A stretch of 6,227 nt of DNA from Clostridiales bacterium (lineage in GTDB: Bacteria > Bacillota_A > Clostridia > Oscillospirales > Oscillospiraceae). The notes beneath the pieces are model-generated. The model was given only the letters and a program-made list of their open reading frames with translations, had not been told where the DNA came from and ran no database searches. Location of the stretch: assembly GCA_022777455.1 (NCBI GenBank), contig JALFGI010000272.1:1-6227 (forward strand). The letters are read 5' to 3'. Shown piece by piece: positions 1-4,694 of this stretch. The position numbers were made by a program, and so were the translations under genes. The stretch's first letter is position 1, and each line of letters starts with the position of its first letter.

Positions 1-66
1 GCAGCCAGCTCTCCCAAAGGGAGAGCCAAGGGGTGCTGCCGTATCTGCCTGCCAAATTCCAATTTG
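1..66 (-). repeat. Repeat module Y, copy A
   Basis: First of three copies of a ~65 bp intergenic repeat. Read on the minus strand it starts CAAATTGGAATTTGGCAGGC (66 to 47), continues with a 'gatacggca' block and ends in a hairpin with arms at 8-15 and 19-26 (gctctccc / gggagagc, loop aaa on the plus strand). The same order of blocks occurs at 2622-2683 and 6134-6192. The window edge may truncate it. A second, weaker hairpin (tttgtgc 63-69 / gcacaaa 92-98) overlaps the AT-rich end and is followed by a loose T-run at 108-112, so the region may also stop transcription arriving from the gene before the window. The copy relationship is seen directly; any function is inferred. Confidence 0.75.
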
Positions 67-116
67 TGCATTTGCCCCGGAAAGAAATTGGGCACAAAAA
101 ATTTATATTTTTGTGG

Positions 117-145
117 TTGTCCTAATGGGGATTCTATGCTAAAAT
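117..145 (+). promoter_or_regulatory. Predicted sigma-A promoter of pyrH-frr
   Basis: A -35 box TTGTCC (117-122) lies exactly 17 bp before a -10 box TAAAAT (140-145), which also has the TGn extension (TG at 137-138). Transcription would start near 152, giving a leader of about 50 nt that contains only a small hairpin (ctgcc 160-164 / ggcag 169-173). The leader is too short for a riboswitch, and I see no PyrR-type structure. This promoter means pyrH-frr can be expressed without an upstream rpsB-tsf operon. Confidence 0.7.
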
Positions 146-200
146 ACAGTCGATGCAATCTGCCGAGGGGCAGAAAGATGGAACAAAGGAGTGAAGACCA

Positions 201-920
201 TTGGCTGAAGTCAAATATAAGCGCATTTTGCTGAAGGTAAGCGGCGAGGCCCTTGCCGGGGATGCGCACCGAGGCCTGGATTTTACGGTGATCAATTCCG
301 TGTGTGAGGTCATCCGGCAGTGCCGGGATCTGGGTGTACAGATCGGTCTGGTGATCGGCGGCGGCAATTTCTGGCGGGGCGTGAAGGACGGCGCGGACAA
401 GATGCAGCGCTCCCACGGCGATGCCATGGGGATGCTGGCCACCGTGATGAATTCCATTGCCGTGGCGGACGCTTTGGAAAAGCACGGGGTGGACGCCCGG
501 GTGCTTACCGCGGTGGAAATGAATAAATTTGCTGAGTATTTCACCCGGGATACCGCCGACCGCTACCTGAACGAGGGAAAAGTGGTCATCTTCGCCGCGG
601 GTACCGGCAACCCCTATTTCTCCACCGATACCGGCGCGGTGCTCCGGGGTGTGGAGATCGAGGCCGACGCCATCCTGATGGCCAAGAACGTGGACGGCAT
701 CTATTCTGCCGACCCCAACAAGGACCCCGCCGCTGTGAAATTCGACGAGCTGACCTATGACGAGGTTCTGGCCCGTCACCTGCAGGCAACGGATACCACC
801 GCCATGACCCTGGCGATGGATAACCATATGACCCTGGTATGCTTTGCCCTGAAAGACCCCCAGAATATCCTCCGCGTGGTATGCGGAGAAAAAATCGGAA
901 CGATTGTGAAGGAGGATTAA
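201..920 (+). CDS. pyrH: UMP kinase (uridylate kinase)
   Basis: Cytosolic enzyme that phosphorylates UMP to UDP with ATP, the step feeding all pyrimidine nucleotide synthesis; bacterial PyrH is a hexamer of the amino acid kinase fold and is unrelated to eukaryotic UMP/CMP kinase. The 239-residue product has the family's usual length. Visible motifs are the phosphate-binding KVSGEAL (12-18), GGGNFWRG (53-60), the DAMGMLAT segment (74-81), GTGNPYFSTDT (134-144) and KNVDGIYSADP (161-171). The start is a TTG at 201, chosen because AAAGGAG (185-191) sits 9 nt before it and the protein begins as family members do; no ATG fits. The gene is followed after 3 nt by frr, the conserved bacterial pairing, and the frr ribosome-binding site lies inside the 3' end of pyrH. 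The usual upstream partners rpsB and tsf are not adjacent. Confidence 0.97.
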   Translation: MAEVKYKRILLKVSGEALAGDAHRGLDFTVINSVCEVIRQCRDLGVQIGLVIGGGNFWRGVKDGADKMQRSHGDAMGMLATVMNSIAVADALEKHGVDARVLTAVEMNKFAEYFTRDTADRYLNEGKVVIFAAGTGNPYFSTDTGAVLRGVEIEADAILMAKNVDGIYSADPNKDPAAVKFDELTYDEVLARHLQATDTTAMTLAMDNHMTLVCFALKDPQNILRVVCGEKIGTIVKED

Positions 921-923
921 CAA

Positions 924-1478
924 ATGAGTGTCGATTTTAAGGAGTTTTCCAAGAAAATGGACAGAACCCTGGATTACCTGGGAGAGGAATTCGACGCGGT
1001 CCGTGCCGGCCGTGCTAACCCCAGAGTTCTCGACCGCATTACCGTGGAATACTATGGCAGTGAGACGGCGCTGAACGGCGTTGCCACGATTTCTTCCCCC
1101 GATGCCCGCACCCTGGTGATTCAGCCCTGGGACGGCAAGCTCCTGAAGGACATCCAGAAGGCAATCCAGACCTCTGATCTGGGCATTAACCCCCAGAACG
1201 ACGGCCGGGTGATCCGCCTGGTGTTCCCCCAGCTCACCGAAGAGCGCCGTAAGGACCTGATCAAGCAGGTCAAGAAGTACGCCGAAGAGGCCAAGGTTGC
1301 CCTGCGGAACATCCGCCGGGACGGCATGGACTATGTGAAAAAGCTGAAGAAGAATTCCGAAATCACCGAGGACGACCAGAAGAAGGGTGAGAAGGACCTG
1401 CAGGATCTGCTGGACCAGTATATCAAGAAGGTGGACTCCGCCCTGGCTGCCAAGGAAAAGGAACTGATGGCCATTTAA
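924..1478 (+). CDS. frr: Ribosome recycling factor
   Basis: Essential translation factor that, with EF-G, splits the post-termination ribosome so subunits can be reused. The 184-residue product is full length for the family (about 185). It shows the typical helical N-terminus around residues 1-30 with the RAGRANP segment near 27-33, the VEYYGS...L..VA beta region and the central 'PDARTLVIQPWD' segment, then the charged C-terminal helix rich in K and E (about 105-184) including VKKYAEEAKVALRNIRRD. The start ATG at 924 follows a strong AAGGAGGA (909-916) at 7 nt spacing; that site overlaps the last codons of pyrH, so the two genes are probably translationally coupled and share the promoter at 117-145. 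The usual downstream genes uppS and cdsA are not adjacent; intergenic hairpins and a repeat follow. Confidence 0.97.
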   Translation: MSVDFKEFSKKMDRTLDYLGEEFDAVRAGRANPRVLDRITVEYYGSETALNGVATISSPDARTLVIQPWDGKLLKDIQKAIQTSDLGINPQNDGRVIRLVFPQLTEERRKDLIKQVKKYAEEAKVALRNIRRDGMDYVKKLKKNSEITEDDQKKGEKDLQDLLDQYIKKVDSALAAKEKELMAI

Positions 1479-1489
1479 TCGCCAAAGGA

Positions 1490-1523
1490 TTTCATCCCCG
1501 GGGACCTGTCCCCGGGGGTGAAA
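1490..1523 (+). terminator. GC-rich hairpin after frr (terminator-like, no U-tract)
   Basis: Arms at 1490-1505 and 1508-1523 form a near-perfect 16 bp inverted repeat with one G-T wobble (1495/1518); in RNA the tip would open to a cctg loop. It lies 11 nt after the frr stop, the position of an operon terminator. However, no T-run follows (next bases are ggctgagaag), so it is not a classic rho-independent terminator. It might act as an RNA 3' end protector, a pause site or one half of a switch with the overlapping hairpin at 1518-1571. Confidence 0.55.
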
Positions 1524-1571
1524 GGCTGAGAAGAGAAAGTGTGGCAAGACTTCCTGTTTTCAGCCTTTCAC
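1518..1571. repeat. Long inverted repeat overlapping the frr hairpin
   Basis: Arms 1518-1532 and 1557-1571 pair over 15 positions with one wobble (core tgaaaggctga / tcagcctttca), enclosing a 24 nt loop that can form a few further pairs. The left arm shares bases 1518-1523 with the right arm of the 1490-1523 hairpin, so both cannot form fully in one RNA. There is no U-tract on either strand. Function unknown. Confidence 0.6.
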
Positions 1572-1590
1572 AAGAACGTGAGACAGAAAA

Positions 1591-1819
1591 AATGTAATTT
1601 GGCGGGCTGGATCGCTTCCCGACTCACTGTAGGGGCGGCTCGCAGCCGCCCGCCAGGTAGTGCGACTGAGTGTTCGGGTGAACGGTATGCAGTCCTTTGT
1701 GGTACGTATTCGCCCGATCTGGTTTATGATTGTTGGCTGATACTGCGCGGGAGGCTAAGAGCCTCCCCTACAGTTAGGACGGAACCTGGTTCCATTCAAC
1801 CCACCGCCAAACAACAATT
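1591..1819. mobile_element. MITE-like element with nested inverted repeats
   Basis: This gene-free stretch between frr and rex is a nested palindrome-type element. The outer inverted repeats are tgtaatttggcgg (1593-1605) and the reverse complement at 1804-1816 (tgttgtttggcgg), matching at 11 of 13 positions and carrying the same AATTGTnnTTTGGCGG motif found at the edges of the other repeats in the window. The inner inverted repeats are ACTGTAGGGGCGGCT (1626-1640) and its near-perfect inverse at 1760-1774 (one mismatch). Each inner end also folds locally: ggcggct 1634-1640 / agccgcc 1644-1650, and gggaggct 1749-1756 / agcctccc 1760-1767. The interior has no credible gene. No target-site duplication is obvious. 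The structure resembles a non-autonomous mobile element or a REP/BIME-like repeat; that reading is inferred. Confidence 0.6.
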
Positions 1820-1849
1820 GGGCGATTCTATGCAGATCGCCGACGTGTT

Positions 1850-2494
1850 TCAAAGCTCTTTCTTTTCCTTGATCTGGGCTCTCAGATGGACGCTGAGGAC
1901 GGCCAGGGAGGTGGCCATATTCTCGTTCTGCACCAGAATGTGGGGCGGGACGTCCAGATGGACAGGGGCAAAATTCCAGATTGCCTTCACACCGCAGGCG
2001 ATCAGCCGGTCGGCCACCTCCTGCGCGTGGGCGGCGGGGACGGTGATGATGCCCATGAGCACCTTGTGCACCTTGCAGAAATGCTCCAGCTTGGTCATGG
2101 GATAGATGGGCTGGCCGTCCTCGGTTTTCTCCATGGAGGGACTCACATCGAAGGCCGCCTGGATGTTCAGGCCGTATTCCTCGAAGCCGCTGTAGCCCAT
2201 GAGGGCCAGGCCCAGCTTGCCCGCGCCGATGAGCACGGCGTCGGTGGTATTGTCATAGCCCAGGAATTGCTCGATGTCGGTGATCAGACCTTCCCGCTGG
2301 TAGCCGATCTTGGGACGGCCGCCGTCGGAGACAATGGCCAGGTCCTTGCGCACCTGCACCTCGCCCATGCCCAGGGCGTTGGCAAGGGAGGTGGCGGAAA
2401 TATGAGTGGGAGCATCCTCCGGCAGGCTTTTCAGGTAAGCCAGATAACCGGGGAGCCGTTTCAAAACGGATTTGGAAACCTTCTTCTCTTCCAT
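1850..2494 (-). CDS. rex: Redox-sensing transcriptional repressor Rex
   Basis: Homodimeric repressor that senses the NADH/NAD+ ratio: it binds operators of fermentation and respiration genes when NADH is low and leaves them when NADH binds. The product has 214 residues, close to the family's ~210. Residues 1-80 form the winged-helix DNA-binding domain (SLANALGMGEVQVRKDLA, 36-53, is the recognition region). The Rossmann domain follows, with VLIGAGKLGLAL at 87-98 (GxGxxG 90-95), acidic residue D116 at the end of a strand, TVPA at 151-154, and the NFAPVHLDVP segment (174-183) of the dimer/NAD pocket. The C-terminal helix (residues 190-214) domain-swaps in known structures. I chose ATG 2494 because a GAGG lies 6 nt before it and the family begins near here; ATG 2500 and ATG 2524 are in frame upstream but lack a spaced ribosome-binding site. 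It is monocistronic, convergent with frr, with no clear terminator after it. Confidence 0.95.
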   Translation of the reverse strand: MEEKKVSKSVLKRLPGYLAYLKSLPEDAPTHISATSLANALGMGEVQVRKDLAIVSDGGRPKIGYQREGLITDIEQFLGYDNTTDAVLIGAGKLGLALMGYSGFEEYGLNIQAAFDVSPSMEKTEDGQPIYPMTKLEHFCKVHKVLMGIITVPAAHAQEVADRLIACGVKAIWNFAPVHLDVPPHILVQNENMATSLAVLSVHLRAQIKEKKEL

Positions 2495-2527
2495 GTGCAT
2501 CCTCGAATCCAAATAAATAATCATACA

Positions 2528-2563
2528 ATCGATATAAAATCATATCGATACAGTCTGTATCGA
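2528..2563. promoter_or_regulatory. Overlapping palindromes at the rex start site (operator candidate)
   Basis: A perfect 19 nt palindrome, TCGATACAGTCTGTATCGA (2545-2563, 9-1-9), begins directly after the rex -10 box and covers the predicted transcription start. A second palindrome, atcgatat (2528-2535) / atatcgat (2542-2549), overlaps its left end, so three CGAT-centred half sites lie in tandem about 15-16 bp apart. This is the classic place for a repressor site. It does not match the Rex operators I know from Clostridia (TTGTTAAnnnnTTAACAA) or Bacilli (TTGTGAAnnnnTTCACAA), so the binding protein is open: a divergent Rex site or another regulator. Confidence 0.6.
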
Positions 2564-2592
2564 ATTATACCACGGAAGGAGGAAAAAAGCAA
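2564..2592 (-). promoter_or_regulatory. Predicted sigma-A promoter of rex
   Basis: On the minus strand a -35 box TTGCTT (2592-2587) and a perfect -10 TATAAT (2569-2564) are separated by exactly 17 bp. The start would fall near 2557, about 63 nt before the rex ATG. The same -35 and -10 sequences at the same spacing precede rarA. Confidence 0.75.
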
Positions 2593-2621
2593 CAGGTTTT
2601 TTCTTTTGCGCAGCCATCAGG

Positions 2622-2683
2622 CAAATTGTTGTCTGGCAGCCTGATACGGCACCCCCTTGGCTCTCCCTTTGGGAGAGCCAAGG
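2622..2683 (+). repeat. Repeat module Y, copy B
   Basis: Starts caaattgttgtctggcagcc, continues with ctgatacggca and ends in a perfect 13 bp hairpin with arms ccttggctctccc (2655-2667) and gggagagccaagg (2671-2683), loop ttt. It shares block order and sequence with copies A (1-66, opposite strand) and C (6134-6192). The hairpin stem is longer here because the right arm continues as ccaagg where copies A and C read tggctgc. No T-run follows on either strand, so it is not a standard terminator, though it lies between sigE and rex. Confidence 0.75.
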
Positions 2684-2697
2684 TCGCTTCGCTCCGC

Positions 2698-2791
2698 GCA
2701 AACGTTACCGGGCTTTACCCAGGAGTCCCGGAGAACACACCAGCCCGGTGCGCATTGGGGTGAAGCGCCCTGCGCTTCAAATTACAATTTA
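2698..2791 (-). repeat. Repeat module X, copy B
   Basis: Read on the minus strand it begins taaattgtaattt (2791-2779), then a hairpin tgaagcgc-agg-gcgcttca (2779-2761), then a core running from 2751 to 2703. The core matches 6074-6122 at 43 of 49 positions by eye, and is bounded by accgggc / gcccggt (2707-2713 and 2743-2749), which pair to form a stem with an inner ccggg-act-cctgg type hairpin. Together with module Y (2622-2683) in the opposite orientation it makes a composite repeat of ~170 bp whose two outer ends are inverted copies of the AAATTGT motif. It separates sigE (stop at 2813) from the rex promoter. Confidence 0.75.
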
Positions 2792-2812
2792 CCTGCATAA
2801 TGCAGCTTTCTT

Positions 2813-3505
2813 TCAGGCGCAGCTGGTTTGGCGGATCATTTCCTTGCGGAGCTTGGTCATGATGCGCTTTTCCAGGCGGGAGATGTAGGACTGGGAGATG
2901 CCCATTTTTTCGGCCACCTCCTTCTGGGTCAGCTCCTTCCGTCCCTCCAGGCCGAAGCGCATGAGGACGATTTCCCGCTCCCTGCCCGGCAGCTCCCGCA
3001 GAGCCTGGCGCAGCACGCACAGGTCCACATCGTCCTCCAAAGGCCGGGCGATTTCGTCCCCATCGGTGCCCAGAATGTCCGAAAGCAGCAGCTCGTTGCC
3101 GTCGCAGTCCAGGTTGATGGGCTCATCCAGGGAGATTTCCGCCTTCATGCCGGAGATTTTGCGGATGTGCATCAGAATCTCGTTTTCGATGCACCGGGAG
3201 GCATAGGTGGCCAGGCGGATGTTTTTATCCAGCCGGTAGGTGCCGATGGCCTTGATCAGGCCGATGGTGCCGATGGAAATCAAATCCTCCAGGCCGGTGG
3301 ACACATTTTCAAACCGCCGGGCAATGTACACCACCAGGCGCAGATTGTGCTCCACCAGCAGCTGCCGCGCCTGCTCATCCCCCTGCTCCAGGGCGGCCAA
3401 AGCTGCCTTCTCCTCCTCCCCTTTTAAGGGTGGGGGCAGGATGTCGCTGCCGCCGATGTAGTAAAGGCCAAACCGCTTCCGGATTCCGTGCAGAAACAAC
3501 ATCAT
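2813..3505 (-). CDS. sigE: Pro-sigma-E, mother-cell sporulation sigma factor
   Basis: RNA polymerase sigma factor of the sigma-70 family that drives early mother-cell gene expression during sporulation, made as an inactive membrane-associated precursor. The product is 230 residues. After a short basic N-terminal pro-sequence comes the family signature [13 protein letters not shown] (15-27), the processing region. Region 2 spans about 54-115: [13 protein letters not shown] core binding, [17 protein letters not shown], and [14 protein letters not shown] for -10 melting and recognition. [22 protein letters not shown] (128-149) is typical of SigE/SigK. Region 4 spans about 171-222, with the helix-turn-helix [20 protein letters not shown] (192-211). 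The ATG at 3505 overlaps the spoIIGA stop (ATGA) and has AGGAGGG 5 nt upstream; the next codon is also ATG. The pro-sequence appears about 12 residues shorter than the Bacillus subtilis one as I recall it. sigG, often next, is absent. Confidence 0.95.
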   Translation of the reverse strand: MMLFLHGIRKRFGLYYIGGSDILPPPLKGEEEKAALAALEQGDEQARQLLVEHNLRLVVYIARRFENVSTGLEDLISIGTIGLIKAIGTYRLDKNIRLATYASRCIENEILMHIRKISGMKAEISLDEPINLDCDGNELLLSDILGTDGDEIARPLEDDVDLCVLRQALRELPGREREIVLMRFGLEGRKELTQKEVAEKMGISQSYISRLEKRIMTKLRKEMIRQTSCA

Positions 3506-4251
3506 ACATTCCCTCCTATGAGTCCTTCATACTCTTCTCCGAAACGCTGGGGTGCAAATGCCACGATGCCTGCCCCCGTCCTCCCGCCCAGACAGACGCT
3601 GGGAAAGCGCATGGCCAGCAGCAGCCCGCTTTCCGACCCCACTGCCCGGTAGGGGATCAGCCGCAGTCCGGGCAGGGGCGAGGCGGTGATGGTTTCCAAG
3701 GGGCGCTTCAATTCTTCCGGCGTCAATCCCGTCAGTTCCTGGGCGGCCTGGGAGCCGATCACCAGCACGCTCTGGCCGGTGATGGGGTCCCGGAGCTCGT
3801 TGCCCGTATCCACCAGGGCGGTGAGGCGGATGTGCTTTCCACCCCCGGAAATCTCCACAGGCAGGAGTCTTCTTCCCGGCGGCCCGAAGGCGAATTTCCC
3901 CAAGAGGAACACCCCCACCGCGTACAACGGCAGCTGCCACAGCCCGCCCCTGCCCGCCGCCAGCGCCGCCCCGTCCAGAGCCATGGTGAGCACGGCGTAG
4001 ATGCAGCAGAGCTTCCCGTCGGGGCCGAAGGCAAGGATGCCCATGAGCCCCAGGCTGACCAGCCGCCAGTGGAGTCCGCCCAAAAAGCCAAAGCCAGGCA
4101 CCAGGCACCCCGCCCCGTGGGCCGCCCCCAACAATCCCGCCGCCAACCATCGAAGAGGCGGGATCCGCCTCCCAGCCAACCGGGCCGTGCCCAGAAGCAG
4201 CAGCCCATTGACCAGAAAACTCACCGCCGCTACCTTCACCAGCTGTTCCAG
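3502..4251 (-). CDS. spoIIGA: SpoIIGA, pro-sigma-E processing protease
   Basis: Membrane-embedded aspartic-type protease that cuts the pro-sequence from pro-sigma-E in the mother cell after signalling from the forespore. The N-terminal half (residues ~5-125) is hydrophobic, with about five membrane segments separated by short basic loops ([15 protein letters not shown] at 21-35 after the first). The C-terminal half is the protease domain, with catalytic [12 protein letters not shown] at 148-159 (Asp148) and a conserved-looking tail [19 protein letters not shown]. The frame is open back to 4464, but that part lies within a terminator and is unlike the family. The best start is a CTG at 4251: GGAGG sits 7 nt before it, and the first membrane segment then begins at the family's usual distance from the start. 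The fallback is GTG 4239 (245 aa), whose spacing from that site (19 nt) is poor. At 249 residues it is shorter than the ~309 of B. subtilis. It overlaps sigE by 4 nt. The identity is firm; the start is not. Confidence 0.88.
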   Translation of the reverse strand: MEQLVKVAAVSFLVNGLLLLGTARLAGRRIPPLRWLAAGLLGAAHGAGCLVPGFGFLGGLHWRLVSLGLMGILAFGPDGKLCCIYAVLTMALDGAALAAGRGGLWQLPLYAVGVFLLGKFAFGPPGRRLLPVEISGGGKHIRLTALVDTGNELRDPITGQSVLVIGSQAAQELTGLTPEELKRPLETITASPLPGLRLIPYRAVGSESGLLLAMRFPSVCLGGRTGAGIVAFAPQRFGEEYEGLIGGNV

Positions 4252-4420
4252 GAAACCACCTCCCCACGCTTTCCCCGCCGGACAGCCATCAGTATAAGCC
4301 CCCGGGGCAAAGAAGTCGGTCGGTTTGCACGGCCTCCGCCGCCGCAAGTTCTCCGAGGGTGCCCCGGCAATCCCCGGCAAACGGGGGCAAGGGCGCCAAG
4401 GTGCCGCGGCCGCGGTCTGG
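4252..4420 (-). promoter_or_regulatory. spoIIGA-sigE leader and candidate promoter
   Basis: This ~170 bp gap lies between the terminator after the DUF951 gene and the spoIIGA start, so it should hold the sporulation operon's promoter. A -10-like TATACT occurs on the minus strand at 4296-4291, with a start expected about 33 nt before the coding region. No good -35 is found at 17 bp, and I find no match to the Spo0A box TGTCGAA. A poor -35 would suit an activator-dependent promoter such as B. subtilis spoIIG. The gap also contains a 12 bp perfect palindrome CCGCGGCCGCGG (4403-4414) and a tandem ttgccggggattgccgggg. A GGAGG ribosome-binding site lies at the downstream end. Confidence 0.35.
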
Positions 4421-4486
4421 AAAAAGAAAAAACCATCCCCCTTTCCGTCATGGCCACCATGCAAAAAGTGGACGGAGGGGGGATGG
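4421..4486 (-). terminator. Rho-independent terminator of rarA-DUF951
   Basis: On the minus strand, beginning 4 nt after the DUF951 stop, arms ccatccccc (4486-4478) and gggggatgg (4441-4433) form a 9 bp perfect stem. Inside it tccgtc / gacgga and then catgg-tgg-ccatg can pair further. The stem is followed at once by TTTTTTCTTTTT (4432-4421). This is the clearest terminator in the window and isolates spoIIGA from the genes upstream. Confidence 0.88.
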
Positions 4487-4489
4487 GTT

Positions 4490-4684
4490 TCATTTGGAGG
4501 AATCGGACGGCCTTTCCACGGAGCGGATGTTTTTTTCTGCCTTTTGCCGGGGCGTCATCAGCTCATGGCCGCAGCCCAGGCACCGCAGCCGGAAATCCGC
4601 TCCAACCCGCAGCACCAGCCAGCGCTTTTCTCCGCAGGGGTGGGGCTTTTTCATGACCAGTATGTCGTTCAGACGAATATCCAT
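4490..4684 (-). CDS. DUF951 family small protein
   Basis: A 64-residue protein matching the DUF951 family pattern as I recall it: an N-terminal MDIRLNDILVMKKPHPCG, then W..LRVGADFRL and CLGCGHELM..R.K.E. The biochemical role is unknown. Three cysteines (C17, C35, C38) and H15/H40 suggest a possible metal-binding or nucleic-acid-binding fold, but this is inference. The ATG at 4684 has AAGGAG about 7 nt upstream. It starts 10 nt after the rarA stop, is followed by a strong terminator, and so forms the last gene of a rarA operon. The last ~12 residues (SVERPSDSSK region) are unlike the conserved part and are probably a free tail. Confidence 0.85.
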   Translation of the reverse strand: MDIRLNDILVMKKPHPCGEKRWLVLRVGADFRLRCLGCGHELMTPRQKAEKNIRSVERPSDSSK

Positions 4685-4694
4685 GGTGTTCTCC

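Noticed and set aside
146..200. Possible riboswitch or pyrimidine attenuator in the pyrH leader
   Set aside because: The leader is only about 50 nt with one weak 5 bp hairpin, too small for a known aptamer or attenuator.
1821..1841. Short hairpin ggcgat/atcgcc just after the rex stop as its terminator
   Set aside because: Only 6 bp with an 9 nt loop and no U-tract, so not convincing.
1539..2105. Plus-strand open frame of 188 codons starting after frr
   Set aside because: It spans hairpins and the nested repeat and then runs antisense into rex; the translation resembles no protein family.
1886..2644. Plus-strand open frame of 252 codons opposite rex
   Set aside because: His/Gly/Gln-rich shadow of rex that also runs through the rex promoter and a repeat; no homology recognised.
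2655..2683. Perfect 13 bp hairpin considered as the sigE terminator
   Set aside because: No T-run follows on the minus strand and the hairpin belongs to the repeated Y module found at other sites; kept as a repeat, although it may still slow polymerase.
4252..4464. N-terminal extension of the spoIIGA frame to an ATG at 4464
   Set aside because: The ATG lies inside the rho-independent terminator hairpin and the extra 71 residues do not look like a SpoIIGA N-terminus.
4236..4493. 85-codon minus-strand frame whose ATG overlaps the DUF951 stop
   Set aside because: No ribosome-binding site (the preceding bases are tcctcc), it crosses the terminator, and the Arg/Pro-rich translation is not recognisable.
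3430..4656. Long plus-strand open frame of 408 codons opposite sigE and spoIIGA
   Set aside because: Antisense shadow caused by GC-rich codons; low-complexity Arg/Pro/Gln translation, no ribosome-binding site, and the minus strand encodes recognisable SigE and SpoIIGA.
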